Source: Astropecten irregularis (taxonomy: Eukaryota > Echinodermata > Asteroidea > Paxillosida > Astropectinidae). Taken from it: a stretch of DNA of 64,000 bases. The notes under the pieces were generated by a model. That model saw only the letters and a program-made list of their open reading frames with translations. It made no database searches and had not been told where the DNA came from. Location of the stretch: contig OZ020249.1 in NCBI GenBank assembly GCA_963971285.1, forward strand, positions 5,270,001-5,334,000, given 5' to 3'. Each line of letters begins with the position of its first letter. Positions within the stretch are counted from its first letter, which is position 1. Below are positions 1 through 14,000 of the stretch, piece after piece. A program made the position numbers and the translations under genes.

Positions 1-1936
1 GAAGTTGAATCAGCTAATCCAGAGAGAGATGGGGCTACCGATCACAGAGACCATATACTGGACTGACTCAACATCTGTTCTACAGTACATCCAGAATGAA
101 AGCCGAAGGTTTCACACATTCGTAGCGAACCGTGTCTCAAAGATACAGACTGGATCCGACCCATCCCAGTGGCGATATGTAGATTCCGCAAACAACCCAG
201 CAGATGACGGTTCACGAGGGTTGACTGCAGACGACATGATTAAAGATCAGCGCTGGTTGCATGGACCAGAGTTCCTGTGGAAGGAAGAAGAGCACTGGCC
301 AATCCCACCGGTTGTTATCAAGGGGCCGTTCCCAGATGTGTTACCTGACACTTTGCAGAGCGATCCTGAGGTGAAGAAGGTAGCCCAGTCTTTCTCTGTG
401 GTTGAGAAGGATAGCATAGATGAGTTTCTTGGCAGATATTCATCTTGGAATAGTATGAAGCGTGGAGTTGCCTGGTTGCTGAGGTATCGAGATTACCTAT
501 ATGCCCGCTGCAAGAGAAAGCCGGAGTCCACTGATATCAGCACTAAAGGGTTGTCCTTATCAGAGCTGCAGAGAGCTGAGATACAAATCATCAAGTACAC
601 TCAGCGACAGTCTTTCACCAAGGAGATTGCAGCGCTTGAGTCCCACACGGAAGAAGACGGGAGACCCAACAAGAAGAGTACGAAGGTTCCAAGTACACTC
701 CACAAATTGAGTCCAATGCTAGTGGATGGTGTTCTGCGTGTGGGTGGCCGTCTTGAAAATGCACCATTGCAGCAAGACATCAAGCATCCCATCATCCTGC
801 CTAGTGATCATCAGGTGACCAGACTGCTGATTGAGCATCATCATCTGAAAGTCGGCCATTCCGGTGTCGGCATGACCTGGACTTCACTCAGAGACAGATT
901 TTGGGTACTGAAGGGAGGATCTGCTGTGAGGCGAGTGATTGGAAAGTGTTTCCAGTGCAAGAAGAGGAACGCACCCCTTTGTCAACAGCTGATGGCTGAG
1001 TTACCAGCAGAAAGAGTCACTCCAGAGAAGCCCCCCTTTACATATGTTGGTGTGGATTACTTCGGTCCACTTTATGTGAAGCAAGGGCGGAGCCATGTCA
1101 AAAGATATGGATGCATTTTCACCTGCCTAACTGTGAGAGCTGTACACATAGAAATTGCTCACTCACTCGACACAGATGCATTCATCAATGCTCTTCGCCG
1201 GTTCATCAGCAGAAGAGGTGTACCTGAGAAGATCGTAAGTGACAATGGCACTAACTTCACGGGCGGAGAACGTGAGCTTCGAGAGAGCATCACAGCCCTG
1301 AACGAGCAGAAGATTGCAGATTTTCTTCAGCAGCGAGCAGTTGAATGGCAGTTCAACCCCCCGACTGCAAGTCATATGGGAGGTGTTTGGGAGCGGATGA
1401 TCCGTTCCATTCGCAAGATCCTGAAGAATCTTCTTCAAGAGCAAGTGGTGTGTGACGAGGTACTACTCACCGTGGTAGTTGAGGTGGAGTCCATCTTGAA
1501 TGCGAGACCACTCACCCAACTCAGTTTGGACCCCAGAGACCAGGAGCCGTTGACACCGAACCATCTCCTTCTGATGAGACCGAGTCCCAATGTTCCACCA
1601 GGAGTGTTCGTGAAGGCAGATGGTTATGGTCAGCGCAGATGGCGTCAAGCGCAATTCCTAGCGGACCAGTTCTGGAAGCGATGGAAGGCAGAATACCTAC
1701 CACTTTTACAGCAGCGTCAGAAGTGGACCCAGACGAGGCAAGATCTGGAGGTGGATGATCTGGTGCTGGTTGCTGCTGACGGAGAACCCCGTGGACACTG
1801 GCCACTGGGAAGAGTGACACAGGTCTACCCAGACAAGACAGGGCGGGTTCGACAAGTGGAGGTGAGAGTAGGCTACAGGTTCCTCAAGCGACCCATCGCC
1901 AAGCTTTGTTTCCTGGAGAAACCTCACAGCGTATAA
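1..1936 (+). mobile_element. BEL/Pao LTR retrotransposon, 3' part of pol (RNase H tail, integrase, C-terminal domain)
   Basis: An open frame enters from the left edge and stops at 1936 (about 643 codons inside the window; the apparent start at 5 is only a TTG, so the true start lies outside). It opens with the end of an RNase H region (YWTDSTSVLQYI, NPADDGSRG). Next comes an H2C2 integrase zinc finger (H279/H285, C315/C318), then a DDE integrase core: D351 in VDYFGP, D413 in VSDNGTNF, E463 in MGGVWERM. It ends with the tryptophan-rich domain typical of BEL/Pao polyproteins (RRWRQAQFLADQFWKRW). Family knowledge: BEL/Pao elements encode gag, protease, RT, RNase H and integrase in one frame; the integrase inserts the cDNA. 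The frame is intact within the window, so the copy is fairly young. It lies on the same strand as tomosyn, in an intron upstream of its first visible exon. Confidence 0.93.
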
Positions 1937-2880
1937 GAATCCAATAGCCCAGAACATTAATTTGTGATTGAACTCAAGTAAGCTTTGCGAATTATGGACA
2001 ATCAATGACATTGATTCTCGAAACTTGTGTGTTTTTTGGATTTCCATTATGACATTGCATTGCAAGCAGCAAGAGTTTTATGTTATCTCTTGTGTTTTGA
2101 AGTTGTTTGCCGCTTAAAGGTGTTGAGAGATGAACAGATTGGGCCTGTTCATGGGGCCGGGTAGGCCTATGTAGCGGCAAGATGTTATTGTTTTGATTAT
2201 TTAACTATTATTGTTATTCTGGACATTGTTGTTGTTATTTTGTCGAGGTTCGCCTAAGTGATTTAATCAACAGATTAATTCTTGCAGCGTTATTGTTAGG
2301 GCGCCCTCTGTTGACGATGCAAACTTTTGAGAGGTCAAAGTTGAAATTCCTCATTGATTCTGATGATCCGTAAACAAATTCCATGTTTCGTGATTTCCCA
2401 TAATTAATGTCAAAATTAACAAGGTTATAAGGTCCCAATTTCAGTCATGTTAGGTCCAACACAATCGGTAAGTTTATTGGTTTATTTGAGGTGGGAACTT
2501 ATGATAAATTCGGGATATTTGTGGGTAAATCTTGTCTAAAGTTTCATTTAGTCGGTGGTCGGAAAACTTAAGTTATTTTATCAGTGCATGGGAACTGGCG
2601 AAGTATGCTCATACACACATGTATTTTCTGTCCACTTTTCAGTGATTTATTGGGATTTGTGATTGTTAAGTATTGTGTCTTATGTTTTGTTATTTGCAGT
2701 GAACCACCGTTACACCGTTACACCGTTACACCAATACACATGCTACACGTACCAGCTTCACCAACTTCACTAATTAATATTCATTGAACTGATTCTCCAG
2801 AGTAAATGTGTCAATAAATAATTGCTGCCTCATATTCAATCAATAATACTGTGTGGTGCGTTCATGATGGGACTATTTCA
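1937..2880 (+). mobile_element. Putative 3' untranslated region and 3' LTR of the BEL/Pao element
   Basis: This non-coding stretch directly follows the pol stop. It has a triplicated CACCGTTA motif near 2705-2735, an AATAAA signal at 2813 and a possible CA end near 2880 (GGGACTATTTCA). LTR boundaries cannot be fixed because the 5' LTR is outside the window. The LTR call is inference from position. Confidence 0.45.
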
Positions 2881-3190
2881 TCTTATGTAGTTTCTAAGGC
2901 TACACAAACAACTAATCTGATGCAATAACAACAACTCAATAAGCAAAGATTGAAAAGGATTGTTTTTGATGGGATTTGATGGAACCTTGCTATGCAGTGG
3001 AACCCGTCAGCTCCAAATGATGAATTATTCATGATGGACTCATGTTAATTAATGAATGATTGAATGTTGAGGCTCTTGTTGTATCCTAGTAAATTAATTA
3101 TTCACTGCTAATGAATAGTTTCATGTTAAAGATAGCATCATACTTTGCTAGCATACAGAAAACAGAAATCTCCACAGATTTACCTATAAC
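2881..3190. other. AT-rich intron stretch, no gene seen
   Basis: No coding signal. The scattered TGAATTATTCAT-like words from about 3010 onward resemble the degenerate array at 3586-4540 and may be its outlying units. Confidence 0.5.
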
Positions 3191-3565
3191 TTAAAGGTAA
3201 TATCATACTTTGGTTTTTCTCAAAAGAAATACAGATTCAAGGGCAAAAATATCAAGGACGATACAGTAACAGTCATCTGTGAATATGTCAGTCCCATACG
3301 GTGCCCACTCTTTGAGAAAACAGTGAAAAACAGCCACAGTATTTCTTACAGTCCACAGTCTTTTTCTTTTTTATTTTTGATCTTTTAAAAGATCAAAAAT
3401 ATTTTTGGTTGTTGTTTGACTAATTTCTGGATAAATACACCATTTCAGGCGGAAACATTTTAACGGTATGTTTCTACCACCACCATCTTCATACCCTGTT
3501 AGTTATATGTAAATCTGTGAACATTTCTGTTTTGGTTTCTTACCAAAGTATGATACTACCTTTAA
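3191..3565 (+). mobile_element. TTAA-flanked MITE (AGGTAGTATCATAC family), copy 1
   Basis: Begins TTAAAGGTAATATCATAC and ends GTATGATACTACCTTTAA, so the ends are inverted repeats that include TTAA. The interior has a TTTGATCTTTTAAAAGATCAAA palindrome-like centre and a conserved CACCACCATCTTCATACCC block. The same layout recurs at 8483, 13375, 15870, 19059, 27118, 55852 and 56275. TTAA duplication is known for piggyBac and Kolobok superfamilies; which one mobilised it is not shown. Confidence 0.85.
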
Positions 3566-3585
3566 GTGGCTTTGATTCATTCCTG

Positions 3586-4540
3586 AATTTACAAAATGGA
3601 TGATTGAATGTTGAATCACCATACAACATCCACAATGGTTTATTCATTTCCTGACTCTATTCATGAACGATTCAATGTTAATATCCTTACAATGTCTTAT
3701 TCATTGCTGGTTCTGTTTATGGTGTCTGGTGACTTCAATGATGAATTCTTATTGGGTGCTGACCCTATTGATGAATAATTCATTGTTTAATAACTGATGA
3801 ATTATTCATTTTCAATGTCTTATTGATTGTTTACTTCTGTTATGAATAAATAATTGTCAGTTGAATGTTGTCATTGATGAATTATTCATTATTGACTGAA
3901 TTATTCCATTGATGAATTTTCATTACTGACTGAATTATTCCATTGATGAATTGTTCATAACCAAGTCAATTCTTCCATTAAATATTCATTACCGGTTCAA
4001 TTGTTCCATTGATGAATTATTCATTACCAGTTCAATTGTTCCATTGATGAATTATTCATTACCATTTCAATTGTTCTATTGATGAATTATTCATTACCAG
4101 TTCAATTGTTCCATTGATGAATTATTCATTATTCATTCCAAAGTTGAATTATTCATAACCTACTGAATTATTACATTGATGAATTATTCATTGCCAACAA
4201 AATTATTCCATTGATGAATTATTAATTACCAACTGAATGATTCATTAATGGATTAGTTATTACCAACTGAAAAATTCCATTGATTGATTGTTCATAATTG
4301 ATTTCTGTGATAAATGATTCATTACCATCTGAAATATTCCATTGATGAGGTATTCATTACCCACTGAAATATTCCATTGATGAGTTATTCATTACCAACT
4401 GAATTATTCCATTGATGAATTATTCATGATTGATTCCATTGTTGAAGTTTTCATCATTATCCACCTGTGATGAATTATTCAGTGCTATCTACAGCTCCCA
4501 TGATGAAACATTCATTGAATCCCCCACGATGAATCATTAA
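3586..4540. repeat. Degenerate AT-rich tandem array, unit about 35 bases
   Basis: Repeated units of the type CCATTGATGAATTATTCATT plus ACCAACTGAATTATT run almost to the acceptor of tomosyn exon 1. Units vary in sequence, consistent with an old satellite-like array. ATGAATTATTCAT is itself palindromic, so the array can form many small hairpins. Confidence 0.8.
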
Positions 4541-4591
4541 TGATTTGATTTACCCACCTCCTCTCCCCTCCCCTCCCACCACCTCTCGTAG

Positions 4592-4799
4592 CTTCTGATT
4601 GGCTTTGAGACAGGCGCCGTGGCCATGTGGGACCTGAAGACCAAGGCTGCCGAGCTTCGTTTCAACTGCAGCCAGCCCGTTCGCGGCATCTCCTGGCATC
4701 ACGAGGGCAAGCAGTTCATCGTCAGTCACACGGACGGCACGCTGACCATGTGGAACATCAAAAATGCAACCAAACCAGCAAATATCATATCACCGCATG
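4592..4799 (+). CDS. STXBP5: Tomosyn exon 1 of window (WD40)
   Basis: Acceptor AG at 4590-4591 after a C-rich tract; donor GTAGG at 4800. Encodes LLIGFETGAVAMWDLK, then SWHHEGKQFIVSHTDGTLTMW, a WD40 repeat pair highly typical of tomosyn. Starts in phase 0 and ends one base into a codon. It is the first visible exon because the preceding intron holds the retrotransposon. Confidence 0.93.
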
Positions 4800-7700
4800 G
4801 TAGGACCCTGCTCAATTAATGAATATTCATGGGTTGAAGTGAGTCGGTCATCCCAGAAGGTCGGGACATCGTTCTTGATGGCGGCCATCATGATTGATAT
4901 TCCTATAATAAAGGGCTCTATACAGAATAGTGCTCCGCACTTTCGCTAAAAATAGTACCGGATCTCAGCCAAACATTGCAACCATGCAAATGTGTGTGGG
5001 TGCGCGTGCATGCACACTTCGTGTGTGAATCAATGTTTGTCTGACATCCGGGGATTTTGTGACATCATTAGTGCGGAGCGCTATTGATGTGATCATCAGT
5101 TATTGAGGCGGGAGGGGAGGGAAATGAGGCACATGTGCTCAGAACACAATTCATGGGACATAGAATGTGAACAAGTTGATGTGGGATGGCCCCAGCTATG
5201 GCCGCCTCTTCGAGGTCAGTGGTCGATTTCATGCAGCCCTATTGTCAATCGTAACTCAAGTTATGAATGATAACCCATCGTATACAACTAAGGGCTGCAA
5301 ATGCATCATAAATCCTACGATTAGTTAGGATGAGTTTGGTGAAATCGACGACTGGTTGGATACCTCTACATGTTCACCTGCTCTCTTTCATTTGAAATGT
5401 CTGAATTTGATCTAAGACGCATCATTTCTTTTGCTTTCCAGCTAAAGTGCCTGTCAAAGGTTTGAAACCGGAGCCATGCACCCCAGTACTCAAAGTGGAA
5501 TGGAGGTCAGTGAAAAACGGGTAAGCCTCACAGGTTGTCCCGCATTCTGCTGTTTGATAACTGTGGGCTTCAAAAGATGTGTTCCATGTCCCCTCCCAGT
5601 TCCATGACCCCTCCCAGTTCCATGCCCCCTCCCAGTTCCATGACCCCTCCCAGTTCCATGAGCAAAGATACCATGAGGTTGTGTTCCATGACCCCTTCCA
5701 GTTCCATGAGCAAAGATACCATGAGGTTGTGTTCCATGCTCCCTCCCAGTTCCATGACCCCTCCCAGTTCCATGAGCAAAGATACCATGAGGTTGTGTTC
5801 CATGCTCCCTCCCAGTTCCATGCCCCCTCCAAGTTCCATGAGCAAAGATACCATGAGGTTGTGTTCCATGACACCTCCCAGTTCCATGAGCAAAGATACC
5901 ATGAGGTTGTGTTCCATGACACCTCCCAGTTCCATGAGCAAAGATACCATGAGGTTGTGTTCCATGACACCTCCCAGTTCCATGAGCAAAGATACCATGA
6001 GGTTGTGTTCCATGACCCCTCCCAGTTCCATGCTCCCTCCCAGTTCCATGCCCCCTCCAAGTTCCATGAGCAAAGATACCATGAGGTTGTGTTCCATGAC
6101 ACCTCCCAGTTCCATGAGCAAAGATACCATGAGGTTGTGTTCCATGACCCCTCCCAGTTCCATGAGTAAAGATACCATGAGGTTGTGTTCCATGACACCT
6201 CCCAGTTCCATGAGCAAAGATACCATGAGGTTGTGTTCCATGGCCCCTCCAAGTTCCATGACCCCTCCCAGTTCCATGAGCAAAGATACCATGAGGTTGT
6301 GTTCCATGGCCCCTCCAAGTTCCATGACCCCTCCCAGTTCCATGAGCAAAGATACCATGAGGTTGTGTTCCATGACCCCTCCCAGTTCTATGAGCAAAGA
6401 TACCATGAGGTTGTGTTCCATGGCCCCTCCAAGTTCCATGACCCCTCCCAGTTCCATGAGCAAAGATACATTCTGTCATTGAATGGTCACTGGTCAAAGG
6501 TCATATGCATATTCATATATTCAAATGTTTGTTGTCTCAATGGCAGCATCACATTTCCATTCAAATCTGTAGATTAATACTGTTTTTAATTATGTCACTG
6601 ATGCATAATAACTTGCTTCAAGCGAGATTTCTCATAATAAATTTCACCACCAATCAAGAGAGCAGAAGAACATCTAGGCCATAAAGAAGGGGAAATGAAA
6701 ATGAGTTAAAAATGTTATCAAATAAAATAAAAAATAGTAAGGCTTGCGGTGACACCATGTATAATACTCCTTTAGGAAGATGTGTGGTCCTGAAAAGGAC
6801 CGATGAGAGTGGATTCTCAAAAATTCAACTAGTGTGCTCTAGTCGTCCTCACTCTCATTGGTCCTTTTCAGGACCACACATCTTCCTAAAAGAGTATTAT
6901 ACATGGTGTCACCGCAAGCCTTACTCATTCTAGTGACCTCCACCATGCAAAAACTTTAAACCTTACTAATTAATGTGAAGAATTCATGGAAGCATTAGAA
7001 AACACCTCCCAACACTTCCAAGGTTTTTTTTTTCTGGATGAAAATTGTTCACACTTCACAGTAGATTATTTTTTTTTTTCTCTGAATACAATGCGATGGC
7101 CTTTGAGAATGAAATTTTCACTGTTTATCATAGATATTGGCCCCACTCTTACCAATACGCTTATTTATTTTTCCGATTTAATACCCGTTGCTATGGTGAA
7201 ATTGAAGATACAGAATGGTGGCAACTGTGTCAGTCTTTTGTAGTTTGTCCTATTTTTGACAAGAGAAGGACGTAAGTCTAGATTCAGGGTGAACACAATT
7301 CATCCACAAAAAATTTACGGTTTTCGATTTAAAATTTTAAATCCTTACCCTTTCGTCCACCGTCATACTATAGAAACAGAGCTTTACGCTGAATGAATTA
7401 TGACCTTGCTGAAACAAAATCCATTGTCCAAGAAAATTTCAATTTAGCAATTGATCTGGGTGATAATCGTGGGCGGAGGCATTTCCTACTGGAAGGCGGG
7501 GAGAATTGCGAGGAGTCTGTTCATCACGGTGGAGTTTTGAGAAATCACTCGGTATTCAAGGTCCTAGATTCATAAAGACTTGGAGATATGCATGGTGGAT
7601 AAGGTGGAAGTACTAAAAGAAGGTAGGTTTGCGGTGACACCATGTAATCTCTTCTGTGAGAGTGTTTGGTCCTGAGAAGAACCAATGTTTTTTCCTTTCG

Positions 7701-8057
7701 ACATTCCAAACAGTGTGCTCTGTTCATCATCTTCAGGAGGGTGACGAATTTAGCACACTGTTCGGAACGTCATGATATCGGTTCTTTTCAGAACCACACA
7801 CTCTCACAGTAGAGATTACATGGTGTCGCGGCAAACCTACCTTATCTAATAGTCATGGGGCGTTTTCGTAACGGAGGCTCAGGCTCCGTTTCAGGCTCCG
7901 GCTCCATTTCATGAATCCATTCTAAAACAACGGGTATCAAAATAGAGGCTTTTGCCTGCGGTTCTGAAGTAGATTCTCTGGTTTGAAAGGGGAAACAGAG
8001 CTCCAGCTTCAATGAAAAACCACAACCTATAGTTTCAGCATATAGATGTCAGAGCTG

Positions 8058-8089
<32 letters not shown>

Positions 8090-11000
8090 CATGAGCCTGA
8101 GCCTGAGCCTGAGCCTGATCCTAAGCCTCCGTTTCAAAAAGGCCCCTAGATTCAGTTGTGTACAATGTGCTTACAAGTACAGTTCTTCTGTTAATAATAT
8201 TAATTACTGTGTTTGTTTTTCCTTGTGTCAGGGATCCTTTCATTCTCTTCTCGGGTGGTCTACCCTACGAGAAGGCTAGCAGTACCCCGAGCATCACCAT
8301 CATGCAGGGCAAGACCACCACCGTGCTGGAGATGGAACATACCGTGGTGGATTTCCTATGTCTCTGTGATAACCCCTGGCCAAGCAGTAAGTCCCTCAAT
8401 ATCCACACTTTAATACCCTTGTCTGTTTGCTGGAACCACACAATCTGTTGGAATATGAACTAAGTTACCTAACTTGTAGTGCTTAAAGGTAGTATCATAC
8501 TTTGGTTTTTACCAAAGAAATACAGATTCATGGGCAAAAATATCAAGACAGTTACAGTAACGGTAATCTGTGAAATGTTCAGTCCCATACGGTACCCACT
8601 TTTTGAGAAAACAGTGAAAAACAGCCACAGCATTTCATAAGTCTTTTCTCTTTTATTTTTGATCTTTTAAAAATCAAAAAGATTTTCGGTCGTTGTTTGA
8701 AAAATTCTTTTAATAAATACACCATTTCAGGCGGAAAAATGTTAACGGTATGTTTCTACCACCACCATCTTCATACCCTGTAAGTTATACGTAAATCTGT
8801 GAACATTTCTGTTTTGGTTTCTTTCCAAAGTATGATACTACCTTTAATTACTATAACCCCCTCTGTGACGTCACATTGTAAATGCATGGTGTTTGGAGGG
8901 CCTGATGCGTTTCGATCCTAGCAGGATCTTTCTCAAAGGCTCAAACGTACATCCTGTTATGGTCAAAACATTGAGGCCTCCTAACTTACAAGTATTTTAT
9001 TTAATAGAATTATTTTGGTTGATGAGCAGTTTGCAGCAGTTCATCAATAACATTGTTTAACTAATACACACAGAGACCCTTAAAAGCTGAAACCTCTGTC
9101 ATAAAGTCATGTATCAATATCAGGGATGTAAGAGTTCCGGAAATTTCCGGATTTCCGGAAATGGCGTAATTAAAAATCATTTTCCGGAGACGACAAAATG
9201 TTGTTTTCGATGGCGCTGCAATAATTTGCTGTGCCCATGCGCCGCGCTTGTTGATTTTGAGAGTAAAGAAAAACCAATAATAAAGCATATCGTCTGGCTC
9301 TGTTTTTTGTGTACACATGTTTAAATGGGGCTAAATAGGGCAGGAAACCATAGACATAAATAACCCATAGACCGACAGCACAGGGCGTGAGCGCGTAATT
9401 TTGGAAACGGACGCCATCTCAAAAAACTATGGGCAAAGTGCGCGTCACTCAGTGCGCGAGGCGCGCGCGCCGCACGTAAACAATGATTTTATTTCAAAAT
9501 CTCGCAAAGATTCTAAAAGAGGCCAGTTGCGCACGTAATCTCGCGCTAGTTCAGGCTCATAAAATCAAGATGAAATTGTCAAACACAAAAGTTTTCATTC
9601 AATCTTTCCATTATTTGAGAAACATCTATCACTGTACAATGGTATGTGAGGTAAACCTAATGCTCCAATGGGTTTAAAGTTGATATCAATTCGTTTTCAT
9701 CTAGAATTTCCCTTTTGAATAAATCCTTCCTATTCAATCGTGCGTTAAAATAACTTTTTTTGCCCATAGTTTTGCAATAGTCGGGTGCCGTCAGAATTAC
9801 GGTACCCCGCCATGCATTTGAATAGGGCGCTGTCGGTCTATGGGTTATTTATGTCTGTGCAGGAAACAGACCTTACCTATAGCGCCCTCTGTTGACTATC
9901 AAACTGAATAGTCTGGTTCCATATAATTTTTGTCCAGGTTAATGAATACATTAGGATGTGGGTACTAAGCCACTCTCTGACTGGCACAGACGCGCTTTGT
10001 ACAGATCGGCCTACATCGATCGAAATAGCAACCGCACATGTCAAAATGACTTGGTATGTTAGAAATAAAAAAGAAAGAAGGACATATTATTGATCGAGAC
10101 ATCCAGAAGGTACAAGCTACCAAAACCTTTTTTATACAAATAAATGGAAAGAAGTGTGAACCCTAAACACTGAAACCTGTGAAGGGCGCCTGCACCCCTG
10201 TCGTAAGTCTCTCGCCTCGGTCGCGCAATTTATTGGCCTTCAGTGATTTTCCGGAAATGACTTTGTCAGTCACTTAATACTTACATCCCTGCAATATATG
10301 TCATACAATTACAACCACTTCATGTAAAAGGTTGGATGCATTCAAGTCAATATTTGTGCAAAAGTAAATGTTGTATTCAGCATAGCCTGTCGCATGTTTC
10401 GTGAACTAACTTGTGATTGAGTTTTACGCAAGGCGCACATTCAAATTAGCGGTTATTGAAAAACAAAGCAAAGCTGCTTAGCAAAGAAATTTTGCTAACT
10501 ACAAAAATGTCATGCTTGACATCATTTGATAGTTTTGAAAAAAGAATGCAAGCCAAAAAATTATAAATAGATAAAAATAGAACAATAGGTGAATAGAAAA
10601 ATAATAAAAAATCGGAGGTCGCTGGTTCGAATCCTGCTCCAGTCAATTTTTCTTGTTCACATTTTAATGACTTAAAATTCAGTCAGTTTCCCTTGTGGTT
10701 ACTTGATGAAAATAAATGCTTGGAGTTGCATTTTCGATATGCATTTCGATATTCGCTGTGGATCTTTTAATATCGACGGCTAAATGAAGGAAACTCAATA
10801 ATTTTTGTCCTAAGCAATTTTTTGTTGGCGCTGATTAGCTCTTTATATCAGTAGTCCCTTGTTGAAAGAACCAAAGCCATACACTGAGAGTAGGAAGTCT
10901 TTTAGGCATCGAGCTAAGGCTTAAAAGCCCCAAAAGGTGTCTGGGTAATTTTGATGGCTCCCAGTCTTTTCTTTTGAACACCAGGGGCCTTTTCCAAACC

Positions 11001-14000
11001 TCGGCTCCGGCTCCGGCTCCGGCTTCGGCTCCATTTCGTGACATCATTTTTGAATAACAGGTATCAAAATTTGGAAGTAGATACTCTATTTTGAACAAGA
11101 AAACAGAGATTCGGCTTCAATGAAAAGCCACAGCATATGGATGACAGCGCCGGAGCCTGAGCCGGAGCCGGAGCCGGAGCCGAGGTTTGGAAAAGGGCCC
11201 ATGTGTGGATTGCAATAAAGCGGTCTTATAGCTGTCTATGTGCCCTAGCCAGTTTTAAAGGGCTTGGAGTTAGTTTATAGCAATGAAGCAGTTTTACTGC
11301 TTAATAGCCAGTCTTTTAAGAATCGCCCTCCCTGTTTGGAATTTCGCTTACGTGCTTGCATGTTGTTATCATTTTTTGTTGCCAAAATGGCAGTGAAAAT
11401 GATTACTTAGTTGTTGAAGATTTAAACAGAATAGACTTGGGCCGACAGAGGGGTTTCTGAGGGACAGGCTGAATCCTGTGGTTAATATGATGATGAATTA
11501 TACCGAAGAGGGTTCGATAAGTTTTTCCATTTTTATTTTCCATTGCGATTCAAGCCGTCCAGCAACATAATGACATGTGCATATAAGTTGTTCTTACTGT
11601 ACATGCTATTTGCATTACACAGAGTAGTCATTGTTCCAGTGTAACCATTTGTGAATCATGTACTCCACAAGAGGCTATTAAAGACTGGCTTTTTACAATG
11701 GGCTAACTACGTTGTCTTAATACTCAAGACCGGCTAAGAGAGAAAGTCAGCTTTAGTCTCCTTCCTAAAGCTCACTATTTAAGACCATTTTTATTGCAAT
11801 CCGCCTCTTGTGTCCTCTTCGCAGCAAGACATATACACAATTGAAGTATTGGACCTCTATTTTCTTTAAAGCCACAAAGACACCTAATTTTTGGCAAGCT
11901 GCTGCGAAGCAGTGCGAGTCTATATAATACCGATTTCTGTCCGTCCGCCCGTGAAATGTTAAAGTTTTTAACAAATTTTATTCGGATGAAAAGTTGAAGT
12001 TTTTCAGTGCTGCATATTTTTGGGTATGTAATCAAATTCATCTCTACAACCTCAAATTAGAGTTTATACTCTTAAAATTAATTATTTTAATACGGAAAGA
12101 CAATAGAAACATTTTAAAGTTTTCTTTTTTTATTTGCTATCATGTTTGTAACTGCACGTAAGGCTGCAGCGAACCATGACAGCTTCGCTGTTGTAGTTTG
12201 AGGTAAATTTTGGCCTTTTGCAAGACAGATGACGAGCTAACATCTCTTTAAAAAAACCAAAATCCAATCTCCTCATCTTGTTGACGGCCGCTCTGAGTGA
12301 AAGTCTTCAATGACTGGGAAGTCTACCATCGTCATATTCTAGCCGTGATCGATTGACCTATCCGTTGCCGAATCTAGGCCTGAAACAATACCTCGTACCT
12401 CGTTCCTCGCCGGTATTCATTATGTTCTCATCATAAGCCCCAGTGCCTCAGACAAATCAATGCCTTCTATAATGTCAATTAAGTGATGTTGAAGGGATAT
12501 ATGCATGTGTGTGTGTATGGTGTGTATATAAGAGCACATGTTTGTTCCAGTACTGACAAACAACAAAACATGACATTTAGGGGACAAAAATGATAAGTTA
12601 GGCCATAAAAAAAAAATTGTTGTATTGGCGTAACCCGCCCGACCCAAAAATATGCCCCGACTGTAAAAATTTTAAACCAAAAAAATAATAATAATAAAAA
12701 ATAAATAAAAACAATCGGAAAAAAAAAAAATAATAAAAATAAAAATAGCAAATTTGTATGCAGATTTAAAGCTTAAAAGGAGCAAAAGATGGAAACCAGA
12801 CTGGTTAAAGTTGTTATGTCATTTCTTGTCTTTATTTGACTCGTCAAATACTGTGATATACAGGAAAAAAGCATTTAATACAGGAAAAATTTAATTAACA
12901 AAAAAAAAAAAAAAATCCGCCCGCCCTACCCTATTTTCCAACCCTCCGTTACCCCAATACAACAATTTTTTTGTTATGGCCTTATGAGAGATTTCCTCAG
13001 TTCTTCCAATGTTCATGTCTGGGATTTTTTTTTTGCCAGCATCAGCATTTAATGTGTTTACACTTGTAAACTCTTGATAAAAATTCCATTCTAATTCATG
13101 TTCTGATTATTCATAAATTATGTGATTTGCATGTACATGTATATATAGATGTATGAAGTACCATGAATTGACATATTGCCATAAGATACGGTAGTTGAAA
13201 TTACCATTCAGAGCACACACAAACACTATTTTTCTTATATTGTAAAGTCATCATCATTATGCGATTATAGAGACAAAACACAAATTGTTTGCTTGTTTGA
13301 TTTTATTTAGAATTTCTAATTTCTTGTCTCCTTCTTAGCAAGATTGAATATGCATTTATGCACTGTAGACTGTCTTAAAGGTAGTATCATACTTTGGTAA
13401 GACACCAAAACAGAAATGTTCAGAGATTTATGTACGGTATAACTTACAGGGTATGAAGATGGTGGTGATAGAGACATGCTGTTAACATTTTTTCACCTGA
13501 AATGGTGTATATATTCAGAAATTAGTCAAACAACGACTGAAAATCTTTTTTGATCTTTTAAAAGATCAAAAATAAAGGAGAAAAGACTTAAGAAATACTG
13601 TGGCTGTTTTTCACTGTTTTCTCACAAAGTGGACACCGTATGGGACTGCAATGTTCACAGATGACTGGTACTGTATCTGTCTTGATATTTTTGCCCATGA
13701 ATCTGTATTTCTTTGATAAAAACCAAAGTATGATAATTTATTTCCTTTGAATTTTTTTTTTTTAAATGTGAAGTAAGCCTATTGTCCATGGCACAAATAC
13801 GAATTGATCAAATTCATTGATCGTATGCGCCTTATGAAATCATACTGGATCTGCGTACAAAAGAACTGAAAAGCACACATGCACACACCATCTCGCACTA
13901 TCCCACTACATACATGTACAGTATAGCATTAGTAGTATATAAACTGTTGGGTATTTATCTTCTTCTGAAAGCCTTACCTTGTTTTGCTTGTTTTTCACGA

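Noticed and set aside
3586-4540. CRISPR-like array because of regular repeats
   Set aside because: Units are degenerate, there are no unique spacers, and the context is an animal intron.
5422-6577. Long open frames on both strands with Met-Ser-Pro or Gly-His repeats
   Set aside because: They follow from the in-phase minisatellite; no splice sites or non-repeat protein sequence support them.
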